Shown piece after piece: positions 7,930-16,208 of a stretch of 56,718 bases of DNA. The stretch lies in NCBI GenBank assembly GCA_964370855.1, contig CAYJMF010000016.1, positions 1 to 56,718 of the forward strand, in the 5' to 3' direction. Under the pieces are notes generated by a model. The model was given only the letters and a program-made list of their open reading frames with translations. It was not told the origin of the DNA and ran no database searches. Source of the DNA: JAKLKS01 sp964370855. GTDB taxonomy: Bacteria > Planctomycetota > JAJSAM01 > JAKLKS01. Every line of letters starts with the position of its first letter. The stretch's first letter is position 1. A program made the translations under genes and the position numbers.

Positions 7930-10718
7930 GTCACCACCGCCTCCACTTTCGCGCGGACCTCGGTGCCCATGTTGGCCGTGCACTTGACCTCGACCCGGAG
8001 CTTGCCGCCGCGGGTCTTCATGAGGGTCTGGACCTCCAGTGCCTCGTAGCCCGGGATCACCCGGCCGTTCACGAGGAGCGCCACGGTCCCCTTGTTCTCG
8101 TCCATCTTGACGAACTCGAAGACGACGTGCCCGTCCTCGGGCCAGGTGAAGCCGGGGATCTCCCGGGGGATCTCGTTCTCCTTGGTGCGGTGGTCGAGCT
8201 TCACGAGGAGGGAGGCCTTCCCCGCCTCGTCCTTGCGGATGCCGAGGATCGTGGCCGGGTTCTTCCCCTGGGGGACCCAGAAGAAGACGTCCACCTGCTC
8301 CGGCTCCTCCCTGAGGACCGTGAACTCCACGGACCCCTTGAGGACCTTGGCGGCGTCCCACTCCCGCCAGATCCGGGGCTCATCGCCCGCGGCCACGATG
8401 CCGGGCCCGACGACGGCGGCCCCGTCCTTGATGGTGATCTTGACGTTCTTCTCCTCCTCCTGCCACCCGTTGCCGAGGGCGGAGCCGTCGGGGCGGTCGA
8501 AGTCGTCCCGCCAGATGCGGGTGTTCATCCACTTGCTCACCTTCACGCGGGACCCGTTGAGCCAGTCGTTCAGGGCCGCGAGGTGGATCGACTCCCGGGG
8601 GGAGGAGGGCTTGATCCCGTTGAGCAGGCGCTGGGCCAGGTTCCACTGGTTGAGGGCGTCGGCGGGGTCCCCCTGCATGTAGCGCACCCAGCCGAGGGCC
8701 GCGATGGGGAGCGGCTGGGTCCGGTCCACCTTCTCGACGAGCCAGGAGAGGTCCCGGCGGGCCTCCTCGAGGCGCTGCTTGAGGGGGAGCCCCTCGTCGG
8801 CCAGGAGGGCCCGGGCGGAGAGCAGCGGCCAGATGCCGGTCTTCGGCTCGAGTTCCATGGCGCGGCGGAGGTAGTCCCGCGCCTCTCCGGCCTCGCCGCC
8901 CCCGGCCCGCCCCACGCCGCCCAGCGCGTCGGGGAAGCCCGTGGCGATGCGGGTCGCGGCGAGGAACTGCGTGCGGGCCTCCTCGAAGCGGCCGTCCCGG
9001 AGGAGGAACTCCCCGAGCAGGGTCCGGCCGTAGGCCTCGCCGGGCCAGGAGGCGACGGCCTCCTGGAGCGACTCCACGGCCTTGTCCGGCTCCCCCAGCG
9101 CGCGCAGCGCGTAGCCCCGGGCGACCAGCGGCCAGTAGTAGTTGAAGGGGTCGTCGAGGAGGGCGGCGTCGGCGAGGGCGATGGACTCCTCGAGGGCCGT
9201 GCGGCGGGCCGGGTCGTCCTCCGCCATGAGGGCGGCGAGCCGGGCCTTCACGATGGCGACGTCGGTGCGCGCGATGCCGCGCTGCTCCGAGGCCGGCGCG
9301 GACCTCTCGAGGGCGGCCTCGAAGTGGGAGAGGGCCTGCTGGAGGAGGGCCGGGTTCCCCGGCGGGGGGAAGGGGGCCTCGCAGTAGAGGACGGCGCCCA
9401 TGGCGAGGTACCAGGCGGCGTCCTTCTCCGATTCGGCGGTGATCTTCCCCAGCACGGCCCGGGCCCCGGAGGCGTCGCCGACGGCGAGCAGCGCCCGCGC
9501 CTCCCCCGAAACGGCGGCGGCCCGGTCCCCCCCCTCCGCGGCGGCCCGGCGGAAGACCTCGGCGGCCTTCCGGGCGTCCTCGAGGGAGCCCGTGCCGAGG
9601 AGGATCTCGGCGAGGCGGAGGCGGATGCGCGGGTCGGGGTTGGTGACGAGAGCTTCCTCGTACCGCTGGCGGGCGCGGTCCTGGAGGCCGAGGTACTCGA
9701 GGCCCTCGCCCCCGAGGGCGAGGATCTCGGGGTCCTTGCTGATGACCTGCTTCTCGAGCCACCAGTCGTAGAGGGCGACCTCCCGCTCCGCGTCCTGGAG
9801 CATCCGGTAGACGCGGCCGAGGTCCTTGAGGGTCTGGCGGTCGTCGGGGGTCCGGCGCAGGACCTCCGCGTAGCACTCCGCGGCGAGTTCGAGGGCCCTG
9901 CGGCGGTCCTTCAGGTAGCGGGGCCTGGCGGAGTCCTCGATGAGCTGCGCCGCGAGTCCCCGGAGGATCTCCTTGTCGAGGATCTTCCGCCCCGCGGCGA
10001 ACTCGGCCCTCGCGCGCCGCGTCCCGTGGTTGTTGACCACGTTGTCGGCGAAGCCGAGCTGCTCCGTGCGGGCCCGGTAGGGCGCCGGGCCGTAGAGCTT
10101 CCCGCTCTTCGGGTCCACCTGGTTGAAGGTGAACTCCAGGGCCGGGTCCACGAGGAGGTCGAAGCGGGTCCTGCCCGCCTGGAGGTCGGCGGGGAGCAGC
10201 TCGATCCTGCCGTAGAAGGTCTGGCCCATGTAGTCGGTGGGCCGCACCCAGTCGTACTCGGCGAGGTCCACCTTCTTCGGCTCCGCGACGGGGGCCGTCT
10301 CCGTCTCCCCGTCGGTGCCGGCGCCGGCCCCGGCGGACCCGTCGTCGGGGGGGGCGGCGGGCTCCTCGGAGGGGGGGGGGACGACGGGATCGAAGAAGTA
10401 GTGCCGGAGCCCGCGGGCGGCGTCGAGGTGCGGGAAGGGGCGGACCGGGGGCACGGGGATCGGGATCTCGGGGGTCGGGACCTCGGGCAGTTCGAGGAGG
10501 GCCGGGGGGAGGAGATCGTTGTAGGGGTCGAACATCGACCGGCCCGCGTCCGCGGGAGAGCGGACCGGGGCCGGGGGCTCGGCGGGAAGGGGCGGCACGT
10601 CGGAGGGGGCCGACGTCTGCGGCACCTTCACGGGATCGTACTTCCCGTCCATGGCCCCCACCCCGGCCACCACGGCGGCGACGGCGAGGAGCAGGACCTT
10701 CTCCTTGGTCATCTTCAT
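7911..10718 (-). CDS. Membrane-anchored TPR protein with a C-terminal lectin-like domain
   Basis: Predicted 935 residues. A short N-terminal hydrophobic segment (8-22) is followed by a Pro-rich stretch. About residues 245-740 are tetratricopeptide-type helical repeats (EVALYDWW, LRLAEILLGTG, GRTLLGEFLLRDG). The last 170 residues are beta-rich (RDDFDRPDGSALGNGWQ, then GHVVFEFVKMDEN), resembling LamG/glucanase-like domains. It sits between the GspM-like and GspG-like genes, where T2SS operons often carry GspC or other assembly factors, so it may be a periplasmic scaffold. I chose the ATG at 10718, which has GGAG six bases upstream; a longer start at 10847 would overlap the previous gene. Function not established. 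Confidence 0.8.
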   Translation of the reverse strand: MKMTKEKVLLLAVAAVVAGVGAMDGKYDPVKVPQTSAPSDVPPLPAEPPAPVRSPADAGRSMFDPYNDLLPPALLELPEVPTPEIPIPVPPVRPFPHLDAARGLRHYFFDPVVPPPSEEPAAPPDDGSAGAGAGTDGETETAPVAEPKKVDLAEYDWVRPTDYMGQTFYGRIELLPADLQAGRTRFDLLVDPALEFTFNQVDPKSGKLYGPAPYRARTEQLGFADNVVNNHGTRRARAEFAAGRKILDKEILRGLAAQLIEDSARPRYLKDRRRALELAAECYAEVLRRTPDDRQTLKDLGRVYRMLQDAEREVALYDWWLEKQVISKDPEILALGGEGLEYLGLQDRARQRYEEALVTNPDPRIRLRLAEILLGTGSLEDARKAAEVFRRAAAEGGDRAAAVSGEARALLAVGDASGARAVLGKITAESEKDAAWYLAMGAVLYCEAPFPPPGNPALLQQALSHFEAALERSAPASEQRGIARTDVAIVKARLAALMAEDDPARRTALEESIALADAALLDDPFNYYWPLVARGYALRALGEPDKAVESLQEAVASWPGEAYGRTLLGEFLLRDGRFEEARTQFLAATRIATGFPDALGGVGRAGGGEAGEARDYLRRAMELEPKTGIWPLLSARALLADEGLPLKQRLEEARRDLSWLVEKVDRTQPLPIAALGWVRYMQGDPADALNQWNLAQRLLNGIKPSSPRESIHLAALNDWLNGSRVKVSKWMNTRIWRDDFDRPDGSALGNGWQEEEKNVKITIKDGAAVVGPGIVAAGDEPRIWREWDAAKVLKGSVEFTVLREEPEQVDVFFWVPQGKNPATILGIRKDEAGKASLLVKLDHRTKENEIPREIPGFTWPEDGHVVFEFVKMDENKGTVALLVNGRVIPGYEALEVQTLMKTRGGKLRVEVKCTANMGTEVRAKVEAVVTWLDIQ

Positions 10719-10821
10719 CGGCGGCTCCGCATGCGCTTCGGGCTCCTCGTCGGGGTTCGCGTCGGGGTTCGCGCGGGGGTTCGCGCCGGGGACGTCGTCG
10801 GTCCGTCCATGGCGGGCGTCC

Positions 10822-11679
10822 TCACTCGTGGACCTCTTCGACGGCATCGAGGTTCACGAGGATCACCCGCACCGTGAACTCCAGGTTCCCGGGCTCGCCG
10901 GCCTTGACCGTGACGGGCCGGCCGAGGCCCTGCACCTCGTCCAGCACCATGCGGCGCCCGGAGACGTCGACGTCGTTGAGGGACTTGACCAGTTCCGTGA
11001 GCACGCCCGGGTCCCCCCGGAACCGGAACCGGATGTTCTGGGAGAGGAGGAAGGGATCCTGCTCCGAGCCGCCGGACCCCTGCACGGAGCTCCCGACCCC
11101 GATCTGCTCCACGCGCTGCACCCCGAGCTCGATGGCACGGTTCACGACCCGGGCCATGGCCGCCATGGCGGCGAGGCTCCGGGCGAAGTTCGCCTCCTGC
11201 ACCTGCTCGAAGCCGAGGTCCGCGGGCACGACCTCGACCTCCGCCGTCGAGGCCTTCTCCATGAAGGCGGTCCGCGCCTCCTCGAGGAGGAGGGAGAAGG
11301 CGGCGCTGGGCAGCCGCCGGGCCCGCTCCATGATGTCCTTGCGCATGGCCGGCGAGTCGCGGCCGATGGTGCGGAGGATGTCGGCGATGCACTCCTCCCA
11401 GAGGGCCTCGCCCCGGGTGGTGCGGCCGACCTCCTTCGCCAGCGCCTTCACGCGGTCGTCGGCGGCCTCCACCACGCGGTCCATCTCGCGGAGGTAGCGC
11501 TCGTCGGGGACCGGGAGGGAGGTCAGCTCCGTGGCCTTGCGCTGGACGGAGCTCCTCATGAGCCCGAGGTCCTTCTCGTAGACGGCGCAGCCGCGCAGGA
11601 GCAGGGCGAGGAGGAAGACGAACCCCCCCACGGCGACGGAGAGGGTGAAGGTCCGGTGCTTCTGCAGCAGCTCGTCCAC
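10822..11679 (-). CDS. GspM/PilO-like inner-membrane assembly protein
   Basis: Predicted 285 residues with a bitopic layout: short cytoplasmic N-terminus, one transmembrane helix (about 12-30), a coiled-coil-like periplasmic part (35-160), then a ferredoxin-like alpha/beta region ending in a strand (LEFTVRVILVNLDAV). This is the layout of PilO and GspM, partners of PilN and GspL. It starts 8 nt after the PilM/PilN fusion gene, which supports the assignment. Sequence identity to the family looks weak, so the call rests on layout and gene order. Confidence 0.7.
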   Translation of the reverse strand: MDELLQKHRTFTLSVAVGGFVFLLALLLRGCAVYEKDLGLMRSSVQRKATELTSLPVPDERYLREMDRVVEAADDRVKALAKEVGRTTRGEALWEECIADILRTIGRDSPAMRKDIMERARRLPSAAFSLLLEEARTAFMEKASTAEVEVVPADLGFEQVQEANFARSLAAMAAMARVVNRAIELGVQRVEQIGVGSSVQGSGGSEQDPFLLSQNIRFRFRGDPGVLTELVKSLNDVDVSGRRMVLDEVQGLGRPVTVKAGEPGNLEFTVRVILVNLDAVEEVHE

Positions 11680-11687
11680 GGGCTACC

Positions 11688-13442
11688 TCACTGGTTGACG
11701 GGGCGCCATCCGTCGAAGAAGACGATCTTGGCCTCGAAGGTCTTGTTGGGCTTGAGGCTCGTGTCCAGCTGGAGCTTCCCGCCGGGGATGCCCGACTCCA
11801 CGGCGGCCCTGAGGGCCTGGGTGAAGTTGGCGAAGACGGTGGCGGGGGGCTTCTCCCTCTGCTCGATGAGGCCGTAGAGGAAGAGCACGGGGACCCGCGT
11901 CTGCACCGGATTGGCGGCGCCCGCGGGCGCCCCGGGATCGGCGGCGGGGTCCTCGGGCTCCTTCCCCTCGGCGGCCCTCGCCTGGAGGAGATCCTCGGGG
12001 ACGGGCACCTGCATGAAGCGGATCTTGGCGTCGGGGAAGTGGACGGCCTGGAACTCGTCGGAGGAGGAGATGACCTCCTGCACGACCCCCACGCCGCGCT
12101 CGAAGGCGGGGCCGATGCGGACCTCGCCCCGGATGAGGTCGTAGCGGCGCAGCGCCGCCTCCACCTGGCGCCCCTTCTGCGCCCCCTCCTCCCGCTTGCG
12201 GTTGGCCTTGTCCAGCTCCGAGACCATGGCCTTGTCGTTGGCCACGGCGGCGGCCTCGCGGGAGCCGGCCTCGGAGTAGAGGAAGACGAGGCCCGCGGCG
12301 GCGACGACGCCGGAGGCGATGAGCCAGGCCGTGTGGTCCACGAAGTGACGCTTCTTCCGGTCCGCCTCGGGGAGGATCTCCAGCCGGAAGGCCTTGTCGT
12401 CGGCGGCCATCTGGGCGAGGCCGAGGGCCGCGGCCAGGGCCGGCCCCTCCTCCTTCAGCGCCTCCGCCGACTCGGCGTCCAGGGCCGTGGTGTCCACGCC
12501 CTCGAAGGGATCGAAGGGCTCCACGGGGACGGCGAGCCCCGACTGGAGGTACTCGCACATCCCCTTGATGCGGGCGCCGGCGCCGGCCACGAGGACCCGG
12601 TCGATGCGGAGGTCCTGGAGCTTCGTCTGCGCCTTGCAGAACATGAGGGAGGAGTGGACGGCGGCCACGACGCTGCCCGCGGTGCCCAGCAGCGTGTTGG
12701 CCACCTTCTCCTCGGAGGAGTCGGCGTAGCGGGCCTTCTGCCGGGGGGTGACGTTCCCCTTCTGGTGCTTCATCCGCTCCGCCGTCTCCGGCGCCACGTG
12801 GAAGGCCGCGGCGAGGGCCTCCGTGAAGGGCCGCCCGCCGCCGCCCATGTTGCGGCCGAAGAGGAGGGCCCCGTCCCGCTGGATGGCGACGTCGGTGTTC
12901 TCGTGGCCGAGGTGGAGCAGCAGCGTCACCTCGCCGGGGGGCACCTTGCAGTTGGTCACGAAGGCGTGGTAGAGGGCGATGGAGCGGGGGCAGCCGCCGA
13001 GGTCGGAGAGACCCGCGGCCCGCACGGCGTCGAGGCGGGGCCGGAGGTGGGCGTTGCGGGCCAGCGCCACCATGACGGTGTCGTCCTCCCCCGCCGCGGC
13101 GGGGAGGGAGAGGAGGGCCCAGTCCGCGGCGACGTCGCCGCCGGACTGCTCCGCGACCTCGGCGATCTCGAAGCGCATGAGCATCTCGAGGCGCCAGTCG
13201 GGGACGCGGGGCACGCGGGTGTAGCGGACGATGAGGTCCTTGCCGCTGAGGCCGAGGAGGGCGGTGCCCTTCATGCCCGCCGCCGCCAGGGCGGACCGGG
13301 CGGAGGCGACCCGGGCCCCGTCCTCGGCGCCGGACAGCGGGGCCGCGGCCACGCGCACCACCTGCCAGATCGCGCCCTTCCGCCGGACCTCCACGGCCCT
13401 GAGGGAGCGCGACCCGATCGTCAGTCCGATGCCGTTGGCCAT
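11688..13442 (-). CDS. GspL-like protein: PilM actin-fold domain fused to a PilN-like domain
   Basis: Predicted 584 residues. Residues 1-345 form a PilM-type ASKHA fold, with IGLTIGSRSLRAVEV at the N-terminus, LLHLGHENTDVAI (175-187) and VLVAGAGARIKGMCEYL (283-299), the nucleotide-binding loops of PilM. A transmembrane helix follows (371-390), then a coiled coil and a ferredoxin-like periplasmic domain as in PilN. This order is the GspL layout of type II secretion systems, but the actin-fold part is closer to PilM. Its neighbour is the GspM/PilO-like gene. It should link the cytoplasmic motor to the pseudopilus base. Confidence 0.88.
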   Translation of the reverse strand: MANGIGLTIGSRSLRAVEVRRKGAIWQVVRVAAAPLSGAEDGARVASARSALAAAGMKGTALLGLSGKDLIVRYTRVPRVPDWRLEMLMRFEIAEVAEQSGGDVAADWALLSLPAAAGEDDTVMVALARNAHLRPRLDAVRAAGLSDLGGCPRSIALYHAFVTNCKVPPGEVTLLLHLGHENTDVAIQRDGALLFGRNMGGGGRPFTEALAAAFHVAPETAERMKHQKGNVTPRQKARYADSSEEKVANTLLGTAGSVVAAVHSSLMFCKAQTKLQDLRIDRVLVAGAGARIKGMCEYLQSGLAVPVEPFDPFEGVDTTALDAESAEALKEEGPALAAALGLAQMAADDKAFRLEILPEADRKKRHFVDHTAWLIASGVVAAAGLVFLYSEAGSREAAAVANDKAMVSELDKANRKREEGAQKGRQVEAALRRYDLIRGEVRIGPAFERGVGVVQEVISSSDEFQAVHFPDAKIRFMQVPVPEDLLQARAAEGKEPEDPAADPGAPAGAANPVQTRVPVLFLYGLIEQREKPPATVFANFTQALRAAVESGIPGGKLQLDTSLKPNKTFEAKIVFFDGWRPVNQ

Positions 13443-13454
13443 GGGTGTCTCCGC

Positions 13455-16007
13455 CTACTTCCGGGCGCCGTAGAGTGCCGTCTGCTGCTTCGCGACCTCC
13501 GCCTCGAGGACCGGGATCTTCTCCTCCGCCGCGTCCCGGAACTCGTTGCCCTCGGGGGCGACGCGCTCGATCTCCCTCATCAGGAGGAGGGCCAGGGCCT
13601 TCTGCTCGTTCCTGTCGTAGTCCGCGGCCCTCCGGTAGAGGCGCTCCACGACGTCGGTGATCCTCTCCTCGCGCACCTTCGCCAGGTCCGAGGCCGCACC
13701 CTCGCCGAGGGTCTTCGCCTCCTCGGCGATGGCGTGCCCCGCGTAGTCCGTGGCGAGGAGCCCGCACTCGCGGACCACGCTCTCGAGGTCCGGCGCGCTG
13801 CGGAAGCGGCGGGCGCCGCCGGCGAGGTCCCGGGCCGCCTTGAGGCGGCCCTTCCCCCCGGCGAGGAGGGCCGTCCCCTCGTCCTCCGCCTGCTTGCGGT
13901 AGTCCGGGAGGTAGTGGTAGGCGAGGGCGACCTTCTCGAAGGCGGCCACGGCGTCGCCGAGGCGGCCCGCGGTCTTGTGGTTGCGCGCCGTCCGGAGGAG
14001 GCCCACGGCGGCCTCGTTCTCCGCGGAGAGGTTGACGCTGAGCCAGGCCGAGGCCGCCTCGGGGCCGGCCCCGGCGGGGGGCGCGAGCTGCACGCGGAGC
14101 CCCCGGGGGGTGCGGCGGGAGGTGAAGTCCCAGCCCGGGGAGCCCGGGGCGGCGGAGAGGACGAAGGGGAGGGGGCCATCGCTCGTCCCCACGATGATCT
14201 TCACGACGCCGGCGGCCTTGAAGTCGGCGGCCTCGGAAACCACCACCGCGGTCCGCTCCTGGACCAGGGTGACGACCCCGCGCTGCAGCCCCCCGGGGAG
14301 GGTGAAGGTGAAGGCCCCCGTGGTGCCGGGAGCCCCCGCGGGGATCACCCCGATCCGGGCGCCGCCGGCCACCTCCTCGGCCTGGGTCTCGAAGGCGGCG
14401 CCGGAGCGCAGGGTCGCCTTCACGGCGACCATGGACCCGGCCTTGACCGGCGGGGAGGTGAGCACCGTGCCGAGGAGCGCCGCCGGCGTCGTCTCCACGG
14501 AGGGGGCGAGCCCCCCCTGGGTGAGGAGGATCTCGCCGGAGCGGACCGCCTCGAGGCAGGCCGCCCCGTCGATGCGGACCTCGAGGTCGCCGGAGTCGAG
14601 GTAGGGGGCGGCGGCCCCCTCGGCGCGGCGGAAGATGACGTCGTCGAAGGCCGCCGGGGCCCCGTCGAAGGCGGACAGCAGGATGCGCGCGCCGGAGGCG
14701 CCGGCGGGGGCGGTCACGACGGTCTTCGTCTCGGGCCAGGAGCCGTCCCCGGCGACGGGCGGGGAGCAGGCCTCGCGGACGAGGCCGGGCCGGGAGGAGA
14801 GGGTCCACTGCACCGCGACGGCCCCCGTGCCGCCGCCCACCCGGGCGCCGATCTCGTAGGCGACGCCGGGGGTGACGGTGGCGTCGGCGGCCTCCTCGGC
14901 CCCGGCCCGGAAGACCACCAGGGCCGGCTCCCCCTCCGCGGTCCCCCCGTCCACGGGGAGCACCTCGAGGCACTGGACCCCGGAGGCTCCCCTCGGCTTC
15001 GCCAGCGACCCGTCGATGCGGGCGAGGGCGGTCTCCCTCTCCCCCGGGGAGAACCAGCGGACGACCCCCTCCTCGAAGGAGAAGTCGACGATGCGGTTGT
15101 CCTTGATGGTGGGGACGACGGTGCGCTTCGGCTTGGCCTGCCAGACGAACAATCCGACGGCCCCGGCCAGGGCCACCACCACGAGGGCGCCGACGAGGGC
15201 GCCGGCGGAGCTCCGCCGCCCGCCCCCCTCGACGTCCAGCTCCCCCCGCATGAGGCCCCACTCCGAGGCCTCGTCCCCCCCGGAGAGGGAGGATTCGATG
15301 TCCGCCACGGAGGTGTCCACGAAGACGATGCGCTGCGCGCCGACGCGGATGCGGGAGTTGTGGCGCAGGATCGCCTCGACGACGGGCTCTCCGTCCACGA
15401 GGGTGCCGTTGGTGGACCCGAGGTCGCGGAGGACGAAGCCGTTCGGCTCCCGGGTGATCTCGCAGTGGACGCCGGAGACGGAGGAGTCCTCGAAGGAGAC
15501 GGTGTTGCTGGGGCGGCGCCCGAAGGTGGTGCGGGCGGTCTTGAGCGGGAGGGTGGTGCCGTCCTTCTCCCCGCCGAGGAAGCGCAGCACGCACTCCCCC
15601 GCCGGGGCCGCGTCGGCGGCCCGTGGGTTCACCGCGGAGGCCGCGGGGGCGTCGCCGCCGAGGTCGAGCTCCTCGACCTCGAGGCCCCCGTCCCCGCCGT
15701 CCCCGCCGCCGGCGGGGGCGCCTGCGCCGTCCTCGTAGACGATCTCGATGCCGCCGATGTCCACGACGTCGCCGGGCTTGAGGACCGCCCGCTTGACCTT
15801 CTCGCCGTTGACCTTGGTGCCGTTGCGGCTCCCGAGGTCCACGACCTCCCAGCCCTTCCCGATGAACAGGATCTGGGCGTGCTTGCGGGAGACCCCCTCC
15901 ACGGGCAGCGGGATGGTGTTGTCGGGGGTCCGGCCGAGGGTCACGGCGTCCTCGGCGAGGTCCACGGTCCGGGTCGCACCGCTCTGCTTCACGATCAGCC
16001 GGGGCAT
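13455..16007 (-). CDS. Double-FHA transmembrane protein, first gene of the pseudopilin operon
   Basis: Predicted 850 residues. FHA domain 1 has GR (25-26), GVSRKHA (38-44) and GSRNGTKVNG (59-68). FHA domain 2 has GRRPSNT (163-169), SVSGVHCEI (176-184) and GSTNGT (197-202). Both keep the phosphothreonine-binding residues. A transmembrane helix spans about 268-290. The remaining 560 residues, presumably outside the cytoplasm, are beta-rich, followed by a helical C-terminus (about 690-850) like a TPR stretch. It starts 13 nt before the GspL-like gene and probably couples Ser/Thr phosphorylation to assembly of the machine. No convincing promoter was found in the 201 nt upstream (16008-16208), which hold only short hairpins. 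Confidence 0.88.
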   Translation of the reverse strand: MPRLIVKQSGATRTVDLAEDAVTLGRTPDNTIPLPVEGVSRKHAQILFIGKGWEVVDLGSRNGTKVNGEKVKRAVLKPGDVVDIGGIEIVYEDGAGAPAGGGDGGDGGLEVEELDLGGDAPAASAVNPRAADAAPAGECVLRFLGGEKDGTTLPLKTARTTFGRRPSNTVSFEDSSVSGVHCEITREPNGFVLRDLGSTNGTLVDGEPVVEAILRHNSRIRVGAQRIVFVDTSVADIESSLSGGDEASEWGLMRGELDVEGGGRRSSAGALVGALVVVALAGAVGLFVWQAKPKRTVVPTIKDNRIVDFSFEEGVVRWFSPGERETALARIDGSLAKPRGASGVQCLEVLPVDGGTAEGEPALVVFRAGAEEAADATVTPGVAYEIGARVGGGTGAVAVQWTLSSRPGLVREACSPPVAGDGSWPETKTVVTAPAGASGARILLSAFDGAPAAFDDVIFRRAEGAAAPYLDSGDLEVRIDGAACLEAVRSGEILLTQGGLAPSVETTPAALLGTVLTSPPVKAGSMVAVKATLRSGAAFETQAEEVAGGARIGVIPAGAPGTTGAFTFTLPGGLQRGVVTLVQERTAVVVSEAADFKAAGVVKIIVGTSDGPLPFVLSAAPGSPGWDFTSRRTPRGLRVQLAPPAGAGPEAASAWLSVNLSAENEAAVGLLRTARNHKTAGRLGDAVAAFEKVALAYHYLPDYRKQAEDEGTALLAGGKGRLKAARDLAGGARRFRSAPDLESVVRECGLLATDYAGHAIAEEAKTLGEGAASDLAKVREERITDVVERLYRRAADYDRNEQKALALLLMREIERVAPEGNEFRDAAEEKIPVLEAEVAKQQTALYGARK

Positions 16008-16208
16008 GCCGTCTCCTGGATGCTGGTCACCCGGAGGGCCGCCGCCCGAGTTCCGATCCCCGCCGGCCGGGGGTGCACGGATCTCGGGCCATCGGCGTCT
16101 CCGCCCGCGCGGGCCTGCCCACTTTCCCGGACCCCTCTTGCCTGAACGCGCGGAATTGCTTGCGGCGTCGGCAGAACGGCAACGCGGTGCTGGTTGCCGA
16201 AAACCAGT

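Noticed and set aside
11683..15594. A 1303-residue minus-strand frame over the FHA and PilM/PilN genes
   Set aside because: Arg/Pro/Gly-rich low complexity in a frame offset from two genes with clear domains.
16008..16208. A sigma-54 -24/-12 site upstream of the double-FHA gene
   Set aside because: The best match (CAGCAC...TTGC on the minus strand) has one base too few in the spacer and lacks the GG at -24.
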